The notes beneath the pieces were generated by a model that had not been told where the DNA came from, did not search any database, and was given only the letters and a program-made list of their open reading frames with translations. Shown here piece after piece: positions 40,590 through 53,233 of a stretch of 64,000 bases of DNA. Position 1 is the stretch's first letter. Each line of letters starts with the position of its first letter. Source of the stretch: Rhodococcus sp. Z13 (GTDB lineage: Bacteria; Actinomycetota; Actinomycetes; Mycobacteriales; Mycobacteriaceae); contig NZ_CP107551.1 in the NCBI RefSeq assembly GCF_025837095.1, forward strand, positions 1,656,352-1,720,351. Reading direction: 5' to 3'. Position numbers and translations under genes: made by a program.

Positions 40590-42239
40590 TTACGACGCTG
40601 CAGCCGTGAGGTTCTCGCGAGCCGCGCTCAGCTCGAAACCGACGTAGCCGCCGTCGACGACGTCGGCGCAGATCTGCCGGTAGGCGGGGGCGCCACCGAG
40701 ATAGACCATGCAGGCCCGCGGCTTGCCGGGGATGTTCGCGCCCATGTACCACGAGTCGGTCTGCGGCAGCAGGGTCTGTTCTGCGATCTCGGTGGTGGTG
40801 CGCAACCAGTCGGCTTCGGCTTCGGCGGTGGGCTCGATGACCTGGAGATCGTGCTCGCGCAGATATGAGATCGCGTCCGTGGCGAAGTCGACGTGGTCCT
40901 CGATCGCGAGTGGCATGTTGTAGAGCACCGATGGGGACTGCGGTCCGGTGATCGTGAACAGGTTGGGGAACTCGTCGATCATGATGCCGAGATAGGTACG
41001 CGGGCCGTGCGCCCACTTGTCCGCCAGCCGAAGACCGTTGCGGCCGCGGATGTCCATCGCCATGAGGGGTCCGGTCATGGCGTCGAAACCGGTCGCGAGC
41101 ACGATGGTGTCGACCTCGTAGGTGCGGTCGCCCACGCGCACACCGGTTTCGGTGATCTCGCTGATCGGGGTGCTCTTGACGTCCACGAGGTGCACGTTGT
41201 CGCGGTTGTAGGTCTCGTAGTAGTTCGTCTCGAGCGGGGGCCGCTTGGTCGCGTACGCGTATCCGCGCGGTGCGAGTCTTTCGGCGGTGGCAGGGTCCTG
41301 GACCCGCTCGCGGATCCGTTCGCGGATGTACTCGGCGGCGGTGTCGTTGGCGGCCTTGTCGAAGAGGATGTCCTGGAAGCTGTCGATGAACAACCGGAAT
41401 CCGCCGGCGTTCCAGCGTTCGTCGAACACTCGGCGGCGCTCCTCGGCGTCGACGGCGAGCGCCGACGGCTGGACCTGGTCGAACGGGACGCCCAGGAAGT
41501 GGTTGCGTGCGGCCTCTCTCAGCTCGGGGTAGATCTTCTTGGCCGCGGCGAGCTCCTCCGGGTCGAGCGGACCGTTCCCGAGCGGGGTGGCGAACTGCGG
41601 TGTCCGCTGGAAGACCACCAGTTCCGCGGCTTGTTGCGCGATGAGGGGGATGGCCTGGATGCCGCTCGCTCCCGTGCCGATGACCGCGACGCGCCTGCCG
41701 GTGAAGTCGACGGGCTCGTGCGGCCAGTTCCCGGTCAGGAGGACCTCACCGCGGAAGTTGTCGATGCCTCCGAATTCGGGCTCCTTGGGGACCGAGAGGT
41801 TGCCGGCTCCGGAGATGAACCACCGGGCCGTCACGGTCTCGCCGGTGTCGGTGCGGACCGTCCACCACGAGTTCTCGTCGTCCCAGTGCACACCGATCAC
41901 CCGCGTGCCGAAGGTGATGCTCTTTCGCAGGTCGAAGCGGTCCGCGACGTGGTTCAGGTAGCGGAGGATCTCCGGCTGCCCGGCGAACTTCTCGTTCCAC
42001 TTCCACTCCTGCTGCAGGTCCTCGTCGAACGAGTACGAGTAGTGGATCGACTCGATGTCGCAGCGGGCGCCGGGATACCGGTTCCAGTACCAGGTGCCGC
42101 CCACGTCGTCGCCGGCCTCGAAGACCCGTACGGACATGTTCATCCGGTCGCGCAGTTTGTGCAGTGCGTACAGGCCGGCGAATCCGGCTCCCACGACGAC
42201 GACGTCGACATCGGGGGTGACAGAGGAATTCGTGGTCAT
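40590..42239 (-). CDS. Baeyer-Villiger-type flavin monooxygenase with altered fingerprint
   Basis: A 549-residue FAD- and NADPH-dependent class B monooxygenase, closest in pattern to phenylacetone and cyclohexanone monooxygenases. FAD motif VVGAGFAG (15-22), GGTWYWNRYPGARCD, NADPH motif VAVIGTGASGIQ, the KR pair in YATKRPPLETNYYE where PAMO has its active-site Arg, and LATGFDAMTG. The type I fingerprint FxGxxxHxxxWP reads FRGEVLLTGNWP (162-173): Leu168 replaces the usual His. Otherwise full length and intact. Upstream of an HSL esterase and divergent from a LuxR regulator. Confidence 0.88.
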   Translation of the reverse strand: MTTNSSVTPDVDVVVVGAGFAGLYALHKLRDRMNMSVRVFEAGDDVGGTWYWNRYPGARCDIESIHYSYSFDEDLQQEWKWNEKFAGQPEILRYLNHVADRFDLRKSITFGTRVIGVHWDDENSWWTVRTDTGETVTARWFISGAGNLSVPKEPEFGGIDNFRGEVLLTGNWPHEPVDFTGRRVAVIGTGASGIQAIPLIAQQAAELVVFQRTPQFATPLGNGPLDPEELAAAKKIYPELREAARNHFLGVPFDQVQPSALAVDAEERRRVFDERWNAGGFRLFIDSFQDILFDKAANDTAAEYIRERIRERVQDPATAERLAPRGYAYATKRPPLETNYYETYNRDNVHLVDVKSTPISEITETGVRVGDRTYEVDTIVLATGFDAMTGPLMAMDIRGRNGLRLADKWAHGPRTYLGIMIDEFPNLFTITGPQSPSVLYNMPLAIEDHVDFATDAISYLREHDLQVIEPTAEAEADWLRTTTEIAEQTLLPQTDSWYMGANIPGKPRACMVYLGGAPAYRQICADVVDGGYVGFELSAARENLTAAAS

Positions 42240-42421
42240 GGTGTCCTGGCTCCTCGGAATCGGGATGTCGCCTCCACCCGGGTACGGGCTCGAGGCCTGT
42301 CATCGACAATGGCCTGGATCACATCGGGGATCTCGGGGTGAATTACCCCTTCGATTACCTGTGTTGGCCGTCACACCGCCACCCGGGTATGTTGGGCGCA
42401 CTATCCCTGGGAAGTGTGACG
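42240..42421. promoter_or_regulatory. Divergent promoter region, monooxygenase / LuxR
   Basis: About 180 bp with no gene. A short palindrome GGGGT-gaatt-ACCCC lies at 42335-42349, roughly midway, with an A/T-rich core. It is a possible site for the LuxR protein. GGGAAG precedes the LuxR ATG. Confidence 0.4.
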
Positions 42422-44776
42422 ATGGAGTTCCGGAAGGCCTGCGTACGAGGATCGACACCCTCGGTGACCACGTTCGTCGGGCGTCGCCGCGAGATCGACG
42501 AAGCGCGGGCGTGTCTGCAGCGATCCAGGCTCGTCTCGTTGCTCGGGCCCGGTGGGGTCGGCAAGACGCGGCTGGCGGAGGAGATCGCGGTGCGGAGCTC
42601 ACGGGCCTTCCGCGACTCGGTTCGGTGGATCGACCTGGCCGTGCTGCGCGACGCGGAGGCGGTACCGACCGCCGCTGCGGCGGCGCTGGGGGTGACCGAC
42701 CAGTCCACGCGTCCGGTGATGGGCAAGATCGTCGACCACCTGCAGGGCAGGCACATGCTCATCGTGGTGGACAACTGCGAGCATCTCATCGACACCGCGG
42801 CGGGCTTCGTCTCCACGATCCTCGCGCACGCGCCCGAGATTCGGATCCTCGTGACCAGCCGGGAACCCCTCACCGTGGCGGGCGAGGTGGAGTTCGTGAT
42901 TCCTCCGCTGACGATTCCGCTCGTGCCGACGGGGAACCGGGCTGCCGGTCTGGCCCGCTACGAGTCGGTCTCGCTGCTCGTCGAGCGCGCGCAGCGGGTG
43001 GTTCCCGATTTCGAGCTGACCGACGACAACGCCGACGCCGTCGCTCAGCTGTGCATCCAGCTCGACGGGATCCCGTTGGCCCTGGAACTGGCCGCCACCC
43101 GCTTGCGGTCGCTCTCGCCCGGGCAACTCGTCGAGCGCCTCGATCGTCGTTTCACCCTGCTCACGGGCGGTGGCCGTACCGCGGTGCCCCGGCAGCAGAC
43201 ACTGCGGGCGCTCATCGACTGGAGTTACGACCTCTGCTCGGAGGCCGAACGTGTCCTGTGGGCGCGGCTGTCGGTCTTCACGGGCGGTTTCGACCTCGAG
43301 GCGGCCGAGGTCGTCTGTGCCGACGAGAATCTCCCGGAGGAACGGATCGTCGACCTGCTCGATCGATTGATTGCGAAATCGTTGGTCGGCGTGGATCGTT
43401 CGTCGAGCATCCTGCGGTACTCGCAGTTGATGACGGTGCGGGAGTACGGTCACGAACTGCTCGTGGCTCGTGAGGAACAGGACGAACTGTACCGGCGACA
43501 CCGTGCCCACTGCCTGGATCGCGCCCGGCGGTGCGCGGAGAGCTGGTTCGGATCGCAGCAGTCCTCGCTGCTGGCCAGGCTGAGGACCGACCACGCAGAT
43601 TTCATGACGGCCCTGGACCGATCGCTGCGGGACGACTCCGAACCGACGACCGGCGCCGCCCTTGCCGTCGCGCTGCGGTACCACTGGATCGCCGGAGGTA
43701 ATCTCTCCACCGGCCGGATCCGGCTCGAGCGGCTCCTGCAGAGGTTGCCGGCGTCGAGCCCGGAACGGGGCGACGTGCTGTGGGTGACGGCATGGACGGC
43801 CCTGATCCAGGGGGATCGGGACGGTGCGGCACTTCATCTGTCCGAATGTGCCGCTGTCGCAGAAGAATCCGGCGACGATCGACTCCGGGCCCACCACGAC
43901 CACTGGGCGGCACTGCACGCGCTCTTCTGCGGCGACACCGCGCGGGCGATCGCACTGTACGAGGCGGCGGTCTCCGTCCACCGGGCGTACGGCGACGATG
44001 CGGCATATCTCACCGCCTTGTTCCAATTGGCAATGGCACAGGCCTACGACGGTCGTCTCGACGAAGCGCTCGTGACGTGCGGACGGGTCGTCGAGGTGGC
44101 CGACGAACACGGGGAACGATGGAACAAGGCCTATGCGCTGTGGGTTTCGGGTGTCGCGTACTTCCATCTCGGACGTCTCGCGGACTCGGTCCGCGTGGCG
44201 CGGCAGGCGCTGCGCATCCAACGGGATTTCAAGGACAAGATCTGCACGGCCTTGTCGATCGAACTGCTGGCCTGGTCGGCAGGAGCGGAAGGCGACCACG
44301 AGGAGGCGGCCGTCCTGCTCGGCGCGGCTCGGACCGTGTGGCAGCGTCTGGGAACCACGGTCGCTGCTTTCGGCCCGCACATCGAACGGGACTCCCTCGC
44401 TGTCGAACGGCGGCTCCGCAGCGTGCTGGGGGAGGACGGGTTCGCCCGGCTGGCGGGCCCGCTCGACGACGGGACGACGATCGAGCAGGTGGTCGACCGG
44501 GCTCTGGCACCGCACGCGACGCCACCGCCCCGAGGGACGTCGCAATCACGTGCGGGAGGCACCACCGGTCGGCCGGAGTCACCCCTGACGAAGCGGGAAA
44601 GCGAAGTGGCTCGGCTCGTGGCGGACGGGTTGAGCAACCGGGCGATCGCGGAGCGCCTCGTCATCTCCCGCCGCACCGTCGACGGTCATGTCGAGCGGAT
44701 CCTCGACAAACTCGGCGTGGGCTCGCGCACCCAGGTGGTGGCCTGGATGCACACCCGTGAGATCCCGGGTGTGTGA
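42422..44776 (+). CDS. Large LuxR-family ATP-binding transcriptional regulator
   Basis: A 784-residue regulator with AfsR/STAND-like architecture. N-terminal NB-ARC-type ATPase: FVGRRREIDEAR, Walker A LLGPGGVGKTRLAEE (42-49), Walker B HMLIVVDNCEHL, then LVTSREPL and LDGIPLALELAATRLRSLSP. The middle is a helical repeat (TPR-like) region rich in Ala/Leu/Arg. The C-terminal HTH is LTKRESEVARLVADGLSNRA, IAERLVISRRTVDGHVERIL, a standard LuxR domain. Divergent from the monooxygenase-esterase pair, which it probably activates on sensing a ligand. ATG at 42422 starts just before the conserved FVGR segment. Confidence 0.9.
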   Translation: MEFRKACVRGSTPSVTTFVGRRREIDEARACLQRSRLVSLLGPGGVGKTRLAEEIAVRSSRAFRDSVRWIDLAVLRDAEAVPTAAAAALGVTDQSTRPVMGKIVDHLQGRHMLIVVDNCEHLIDTAAGFVSTILAHAPEIRILVTSREPLTVAGEVEFVIPPLTIPLVPTGNRAAGLARYESVSLLVERAQRVVPDFELTDDNADAVAQLCIQLDGIPLALELAATRLRSLSPGQLVERLDRRFTLLTGGGRTAVPRQQTLRALIDWSYDLCSEAERVLWARLSVFTGGFDLEAAEVVCADENLPEERIVDLLDRLIAKSLVGVDRSSSILRYSQLMTVREYGHELLVAREEQDELYRRHRAHCLDRARRCAESWFGSQQSSLLARLRTDHADFMTALDRSLRDDSEPTTGAALAVALRYHWIAGGNLSTGRIRLERLLQRLPASSPERGDVLWVTAWTALIQGDRDGAALHLSECAAVAEESGDDRLRAHHDHWAALHALFCGDTARAIALYEAAVSVHRAYGDDAAYLTALFQLAMAQAYDGRLDEALVTCGRVVEVADEHGERWNKAYALWVSGVAYFHLGRLADSVRVARQALRIQRDFKDKICTALSIELLAWSAGAEGDHEEAAVLLGAARTVWQRLGTTVAAFGPHIERDSLAVERRLRSVLGEDGFARLAGPLDDGTTIEQVVDRALAPHATPPPRGTSQSRAGGTTGRPESPLTKRESEVARLVADGLSNRAIAERLVISRRTVDGHVERILDKLGVGSRTQVVAWMHTREIPGV

Positions 44777-44790
44777 CCGGATCCCATGAC

Positions 44791-44826
44791 GAGGGGCGGG
44801 CACCGGTGTTCCGGTGCCCGCCCCTC
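44791..44826. terminator. Bidirectional terminator hairpin
   Basis: Perfect 16-bp arms (GAGGGGCGGGCACCGG and complement) with loop TGTT, between the convergent LuxR gene and gdhA. Confidence 0.8.
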
Positions 44827-44841
44827 GGAGCGCGTTCGTCG

Positions 44842-46191
<1,350 letters not shown>

Positions 46192-46486
46192 CTACCTGAC
46201 TCTGTGAGGATTCTGTAACAAGGGTTTTACGACGGGAACTATAGGGCTCAGCCCTTAGCATGTGTTAACCCGTACGGCGAGTTGGGAGAATAAACACACT
46301 GCGGCGACGACCCCGGTGATCCGGGTGAACAGGACGTTTCACGCCTCCGAAAACACGTTGTGACCAGCGGTGACCGTGCACCGACCGTCGATCGGGAAGC
46401 TCCTCCCCAGGGTACGTCCCCGCCGCGCTCGGGGGGCCGGATCGACGGATCCGCCGGGCCTGCGACAACCGTCGGCGACGAGCGGA
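46192..46486. promoter_or_regulatory. Upstream region of gdhA
   Basis: About 295 bp without a gene. Reading left, TTAACA (46263-46268) and TATAGT (46238-46243) form a possible -35/-10 pair with a long 19-bp spacer. Inside the spacer lies AGGGCT-c-AGCCCT (46243-46255). A GTAAC...TTTAC pair at about 46214-46230 resembles a GlnR box only weakly. Nothing else recognised up to tRNA-Arg. Confidence 0.4.
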
Positions 46487-46563
46487 TGGTGCCCCCGGCA
46501 GGACTCGAACCTGCGACCTAGAGATTAGAAGGCTCTTGCTCTATCCAGCTGAGCTACGGAGGC
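46487..46563 (-). tRNA. tRNA-Arg (anticodon UCU)
   Basis: Acceptor GCCTCCG/CGGGGGC (one G-U pair), D-arm GCTCAGCTGGATAGAGC, anticodon loop CTTCTAA, T-arm GCAGGTTCGAGTCCTGC, discriminator A and encoded CCA. The base of the loop (positions 31-39, C opposite U) is unpaired, leaving a four-pair anticodon stem. Confidence 0.92.
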
Positions 46564-46643
46564 GCGGGCAGAATCTTAGCGGGTGCACCCACCCGCGGAT
46601 GTACACACCCTCCGGCCTGCGTGTTCCCCTCCGGGCGGCGGAT

Positions 46644-47348
46644 TCACCGCTGGGAAGGGGAGCCCGGTTCCTCTCCGGCCACGCTCTCCGCACCCCTCGG
46701 TCCGGCGTCATCGTTCGGACCGGCGTCCTCCGCCTCGGCCCGCGGCAGATCGACCCGGCCCGACCCCACCCGTTGGATCACGTGGTCGATCCCGACGCCG
46801 AGGACCACCGCCACACAGATCGACACGGCGGCACCGAGCAGTGGCTGGGACTCGAACCATCCACCCACCAGCCGGCCCATGAGCGTCGAGTACAACGCCC
46901 ACGTGGTCCCTGCCAGCACGGTCAGGGGCACGAACTTCCGCCGCGGGTACCGGGTCGCGCCCGCGGTCATGTTCACCGCGATCCGCCCGATCGGCACGTA
47001 CCGGGCCGTGACGATCACGGCGGCGCCGCGCTTGTCGAGGCCGCGCCGCGCCCACGCGAAGGCGGCACGCGCGCGGGGCCTGCGCATCCACCGGAACCGT
47101 TCCGTGCCCACCGCCCGGCCGATGGTGTACGCGATGTTGTCGCCGATGATCGCACCGAGGGCGGCGAGGACGACCACGAGCCACAGATGGGGTCGACCGG
47201 TGGAACCGGACAGCGACGCCAGCGTCACGAGCACCGACTCGCTCGGGACCGGCGGGAAGAAGCCGTCGACGATGCACACGGTGAAGAGCAGCGGATAGAC
47301 CCACAGCGCGGACGCCTGCCCGATGACGAATTCGTTGATGACGTCCAT
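46644..47348 (-). CDS. DedA family membrane protein
   Basis: A 234-residue integral membrane protein of the DedA (SNARE-associated/VTT) family, linked to lipid scrambling and membrane homeostasis. Family segments: VDGFFPPVPSESVLVTLASL near the N-terminus, GAIIGDNIAYTIGRAVG, and ARYVPIGRIAVNMTAGATRY with the conserved Arg and Gly. About five hydrophobic segments; the last 40 residues are polar and acidic. ATG at 47348 starts the conserved region; an upstream ATG at 47396 adds 16 non-conserved residues. Divergent from the cox operon. Confidence 0.9.
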   Translation of the reverse strand: MDVINEFVIGQASALWVYPLLFTVCIVDGFFPPVPSESVLVTLASLSGSTGRPHLWLVVVLAALGAIIGDNIAYTIGRAVGTERFRWMRRPRARAAFAWARRGLDKRGAAVIVTARYVPIGRIAVNMTAGATRYPRRKFVPLTVLAGTTWALYSTLMGRLVGGWFESQPLLGAAVSICVAVVLGVGIDHVIQRVGSGRVDLPRAEAEDAGPNDDAGPRGAESVAGEEPGSPSQR

Positions 47349-47586
47349 GGCGGTGCGGTGCTCCCGTCGGGTCGGTTCCCACCACGCTATCCGCACGGGC
47401 CGGACCGAGCAGTCGGTCGGACGTTCCCGAGTCCCTTCCCGTGAGCGGCAAATGCGTGTTCGGCCCGCGTCGTCCGTTTCCCCGCCCCGGGCCCGCCCCG
47501 GGAGCTACCCTGTGCAGCATCGGGGGAGTTACGGACGGCCGACATCGTCGGTGTCGGTGTGCCACCGAGGCTGGGGAGTGCGCGTC
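47349..47586. promoter_or_regulatory. Upstream region of the cox operon
   Basis: About 240 bp between dedA and coxM. No gene seen. It includes GC-rich symmetrical patches near 47490-47510 and CCGAC-atc-GTCGG at 47539-47551. GGGGAG lies 9 bp before the coxM ATG. No clear promoter hexamers were recognised. Confidence 0.35.
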
Positions 47587-48516
47587 ATGCAGGTTCCAGG
47601 CCCTTTCGACTACGAGCGAGCGACCGGTGTGGAGCACGCGATCGAGCTGCTCGACCGGCACGGAGAAGACGCCCGGGTCGTCGCCGGCGGACACAGTCTG
47701 CTTCCGATGATGAAACTCCGGCTCGCGAATCCGGAGTTCCTCGTCGACATCAACGACCTCGGCGACGAACTCGACTTCGTTGCCGTCGAGCCGTCGACGG
47801 TGCGGATCGGGGCGCTCGTGCGTCACCGCCGTCTCCTCGAATCCGACGAGCTCGCGGACCTCTTCCCGATCTTCCGGGACGCGGAGAAGGTCATCGCCGA
47901 TCCCGTGGTCCGCAACCGCGGCACGATCGGCGGATCCCTGTGCCAGGCCGACCCCGCCGAGGATCTGTCGACGGTCTGCTCGGTGCTCGACGCGACCTGC
48001 GTGGTGCGCGGACCGGCCGGGACACGGGAGCTGACCTTCGCCGAGTTCCACCTCGGCCCGTACGAGACCGCCCTGGCACCGAACGAACTGCTCGTCGAGG
48101 TCCGGTTGCCCCGGCGCGGGGCAGGCGCGAGCGCCTACAAGAGCACCGGCGCGAGCGCCTGCAAGAGCACCGGGGCGAGCGCCTACGAGAAGGTCGAGCG
48201 CCGGGCCGGTGACTGGGCGGTGGCCGCCGCGGGTGCCGCGCTGTGGATGTCGGACGGGCACATCACCGACGCCCGGGTCGGGCTGACGGCCGTGCGCGCC
48301 GACGATGCGGCGCTGGTGAGGGTGTCCGAGCTGCTGCGGGGTTCGGCACCGTCGGAGGAACTGTTCCGCGAGGCCGGCGCCGCAGCCGCGTCGGCCTGCG
48401 ATCCCGAGACCGACCAGCGCGGCACCGCCGCCTACAAGCGTCACCTCGCATCCGAGTTGACGGTGCGGGCCCTGCGCCGATCCGCCGAACGTCTCGGCGT
48501 CACCGAAAGGGTGTGA
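47587..48516 (+). CDS. coxM: CO dehydrogenase medium (FAD) subunit
   Basis: Flavoprotein subunit of aerobic molybdenum-copper CO dehydrogenase, passing electrons from the iron-sulfur subunit to the quinone pool. The 309-residue protein has FAD motifs VVAGGHSLLPMMKLRLANPE (AGGHS at 33-37) and VVRNRGTIGGSLCQADPAED, then VERRAGDWAVAAAGAAL and a C-terminal CO dehydrogenase flavoprotein domain. Residues 180-195 are an extra tandem GASAYKST/GASACKST inserted immediately before the conserved GASAYEKVERRAGDW. ATG at 47587. First gene of coxM-S-L order. Confidence 0.93.
   Translation: MQVPGPFDYERATGVEHAIELLDRHGEDARVVAGGHSLLPMMKLRLANPEFLVDINDLGDELDFVAVEPSTVRIGALVRHRRLLESDELADLFPIFRDAEKVIADPVVRNRGTIGGSLCQADPAEDLSTVCSVLDATCVVRGPAGTRELTFAEFHLGPYETALAPNELLVEVRLPRRGAGASAYKSTGASACKSTGASAYEKVERRAGDWAVAAAGAALWMSDGHITDARVGLTAVRADDAALVRVSELLRGSAPSEELFREAGAAAASACDPETDQRGTAAYKRHLASELTVRALRRSAERLGVTERV
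48124..48189 (+). repeat. 24-bp in-frame tandem repeat within coxM
   Basis: Units 48124-48147 and 48148-48171 differ by one base; a third, partial unit (48172-48189) is the conserved coding sequence. The unit encodes GASAYKST and preserves frame. Confidence 0.9.
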
Positions 48517-48520
48517 TCCG

Positions 48521-51399
<2,879 letters not shown>

Positions 51400-51419
51400 C
51401 GAACGCACCGGAGGACGAC

Positions 51420-52346
51420 ATGGATCTCGCGGTACGGGCCGCGCAACTGCGCAGCGAACGCCGACCCTTCGTGGAGGCGATCGTCGTGCGGGCACAACCA
51501 CCGACGTCCGCCCGCACGGGGGACCGGGCACTCGTCCTCGCCGACGGCACGATCGAGGGGTTCGTCGGCGGCCGGTGCACCGAGAGCTCCGTCCGGGACG
51601 TCGCCCGGCAGGTGCTCGAACGCGGGGAAAGCATGCTGCTGCGCGTGCTGCCCGGCGGCGCCACCGAGTTCCCCGACGCCCCGGGAGCGACGATCGCGGT
51701 CAACCCCTGCATGTCGGGCGGCGCCACCGAGATCTTCCTCCAGCCGCAGATGCCCGCGATCCTGCTGGCCGTGTCCGGCACCTCACCGATCGCGGAGGCG
51801 GTGGCCGACTTCGCGCGGCGGGTCGACTACGCGGTCGAGCCGGTGCGGGGCACGACGGTCCCGGCCGACGCGGCCGTGGTGATCGTCGCGAGCCACGGTG
51901 GGGACGAGGCGGGGGTGATCCGGGCGGCCCTCGACGCGGGAGCCGGCTACATCGGCCTGGTCGCGAGCCGGGTACGCGGCGCCGCGGTACTCGACGAGGT
52001 GGACCCGACCACCGACGAACGCGCCCGCATCCACACCCCGGCCGGACTCGACATCGGCGCCCGCACCGCCGCGGAGATCGGGCTGTCGATCGTCGCCGAC
52101 GTCGTGCGGGTTGCACGCAGCGGCGGCCTCGCCCGGCCGAGCGGTGCCGGTGGGCGGGCCGGGACGGGCGGGCACGTCGAGGTGCCGCGGCCGGTGGACC
52201 CGGCACCGGGTGCGGCCGTCGACCCGGTGTGCGGGATGACCGTCACGATCACCGAGTCCACCCCGCACCTCACCGTCGACGGCACCACGATGTGGTTCTG
52301 CTGTCCCGGCTGCCGGCAGCGCTACCAGAAGGACCGGGTCGCGTGA
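51420..52346 (+). CDS. XdhC/CoxI maturation protein fused to a YHS domain
   Basis: A 308-residue fusion. Residues 1-75 are the XdhC_CoxI domain (RRPFVEAIVVRAQPP, VLADGTIEGFVGGRCTESSV); about 115-235 form the XdhC Rossmann domain with MPAILLAVSGTSPIAEAVAD and AGAGYIGLVASRVRGAAVLD. After a Gly-rich linker, the last 45 residues are a YHS domain (VDPVCGMTV with Cys271, then FCCPGCRQRYQKD). XdhC proteins bind molybdenum cofactor and help its sulfuration; YHS domains occur in copper and heavy-metal proteins. The position directly after coxL points to a role in building the Mo-Cu site. Starts 20 bp after coxL. Confidence 0.88.
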   Translation: MDLAVRAAQLRSERRPFVEAIVVRAQPPTSARTGDRALVLADGTIEGFVGGRCTESSVRDVARQVLERGESMLLRVLPGGATEFPDAPGATIAVNPCMSGGATEIFLQPQMPAILLAVSGTSPIAEAVADFARRVDYAVEPVRGTTVPADAAVVIVASHGGDEAGVIRAALDAGAGYIGLVASRVRGAAVLDEVDPTTDERARIHTPAGLDIGARTAAEIGLSIVADVVRVARSGGLARPSGAGGRAGTGGHVEVPRPVDPAPGAAVDPVCGMTVTITESTPHLTVDGTTMWFCCPGCRQRYQKDRVA

Positions 52347-53233
52347 CGGAGCCCGGGTTCTTCACCGGCGTCGCCGACGTCGTCACCCGGTTCGACGCCT
52401 ACGACCACCTCCTCGACGAGGGAACGGCGAGCGCGATCCACCTCGCCGTCGCCCTCGGCCGGCCGCTGCTGCTCGAGGGCGAACCCGGGGTCGGCAAGAC
52501 CACCGCGGCCAAGATCCTCGCCCGGATCCTGGGCAGTCCGCTCATCCGGCTGCAGTGCTACGAGGGACTGTCGGTGGCCGAGGCCCTCTACGACTGGGAC
52601 TACCAGCGTCAGCTGCTGGCGATCCGGCTCGCCGAGGCGCGCGGGGACAGCCCGGCGGAAGCCGACCTCTACACCGAGCACTACCTGCTCGAACGCCCCA
52701 TCCTGCAGTGCGTCCGGCACCGCGGGGAGACCCCGGCGGTGCTGCTCGTCGACGAGATCGACCGCGCCGACGACGAGTTCGAGGCGCTGCTGCTCGAATT
52801 CCTCGGCGAGTTCGCCGTCACCGTTCCCGAACTCGGCACCCTCACCGCCGTCCGGCCGCCCGTCGTCGTGCTCACTTCCAACCGCAGCCGGGACCTGCAC
52901 GACGCGCTGCGGCGCCGCTGCCTGTACCACTGGATCGACTATCCCGATCGGGCCCGCGCCGTCGCGATCCTGCGCCGCACCGTGCCGTCCGCGAACGGTG
53001 CGCTCGTCGAGCGGGCGGCGGACTTCGTCGCGGTCGCCCGCGGCCTCGACCTCGACAAGGCCCCCGGTATCGCGGAGAGCATCGACTGGGTCTCGGCGCT
53101 CGCCGCGCTCGGCGTCGCGGATCTCGCCCGGCCCGAGGCGTGTGCGTCCCTCGCCGCGCTCGCGAAGACCCCCGACGACCGCGAGACCCTCACGGACGCG
53201 CTGACCCGCTTCGTGGCGGTCGAGACGTCGTGA
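52343..53233 (+). CDS. coxD: MoxR-type AAA+ ATPase for CODH maturation (CoxD-like)
   Basis: A 296-residue AAA+ protein: Walker A LLLEGEPGVGKTTAAK (46-53), LIRLQCYEGLSVAEALYDWD, Walker B VLLVDEIDRADDEFEALLLE, sensor 1 VVLTSNRSRDLHDALRRRCL. CoxD in Oligotropha is the membrane chaperone needed for sulfur and copper insertion into the active site; MoxR ATPases work with VWA partners such as the next gene. GTG at 52343 overlaps the preceding stop by 4 bp; the stop overlaps coxE likewise. Confidence 0.92.
   Translation: MTEPGFFTGVADVVTRFDAYDHLLDEGTASAIHLAVALGRPLLLEGEPGVGKTTAAKILARILGSPLIRLQCYEGLSVAEALYDWDYQRQLLAIRLAEARGDSPAEADLYTEHYLLERPILQCVRHRGETPAVLLVDEIDRADDEFEALLLEFLGEFAVTVPELGTLTAVRPPVVVLTSNRSRDLHDALRRRCLYHWIDYPDRARAVAILRRTVPSANGALVERAADFVAVARGLDLDKAPGIAESIDWVSALAALGVADLARPEACASLAALAKTPDDRETLTDALTRFVAVETS

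Noticed and set aside
46214-46230. GlnR binding box upstream of gdhA
   Set aside because: GTAAC-N6-TTTAC matches the GTnAC-N6-GnAAC consensus in too few defined positions.
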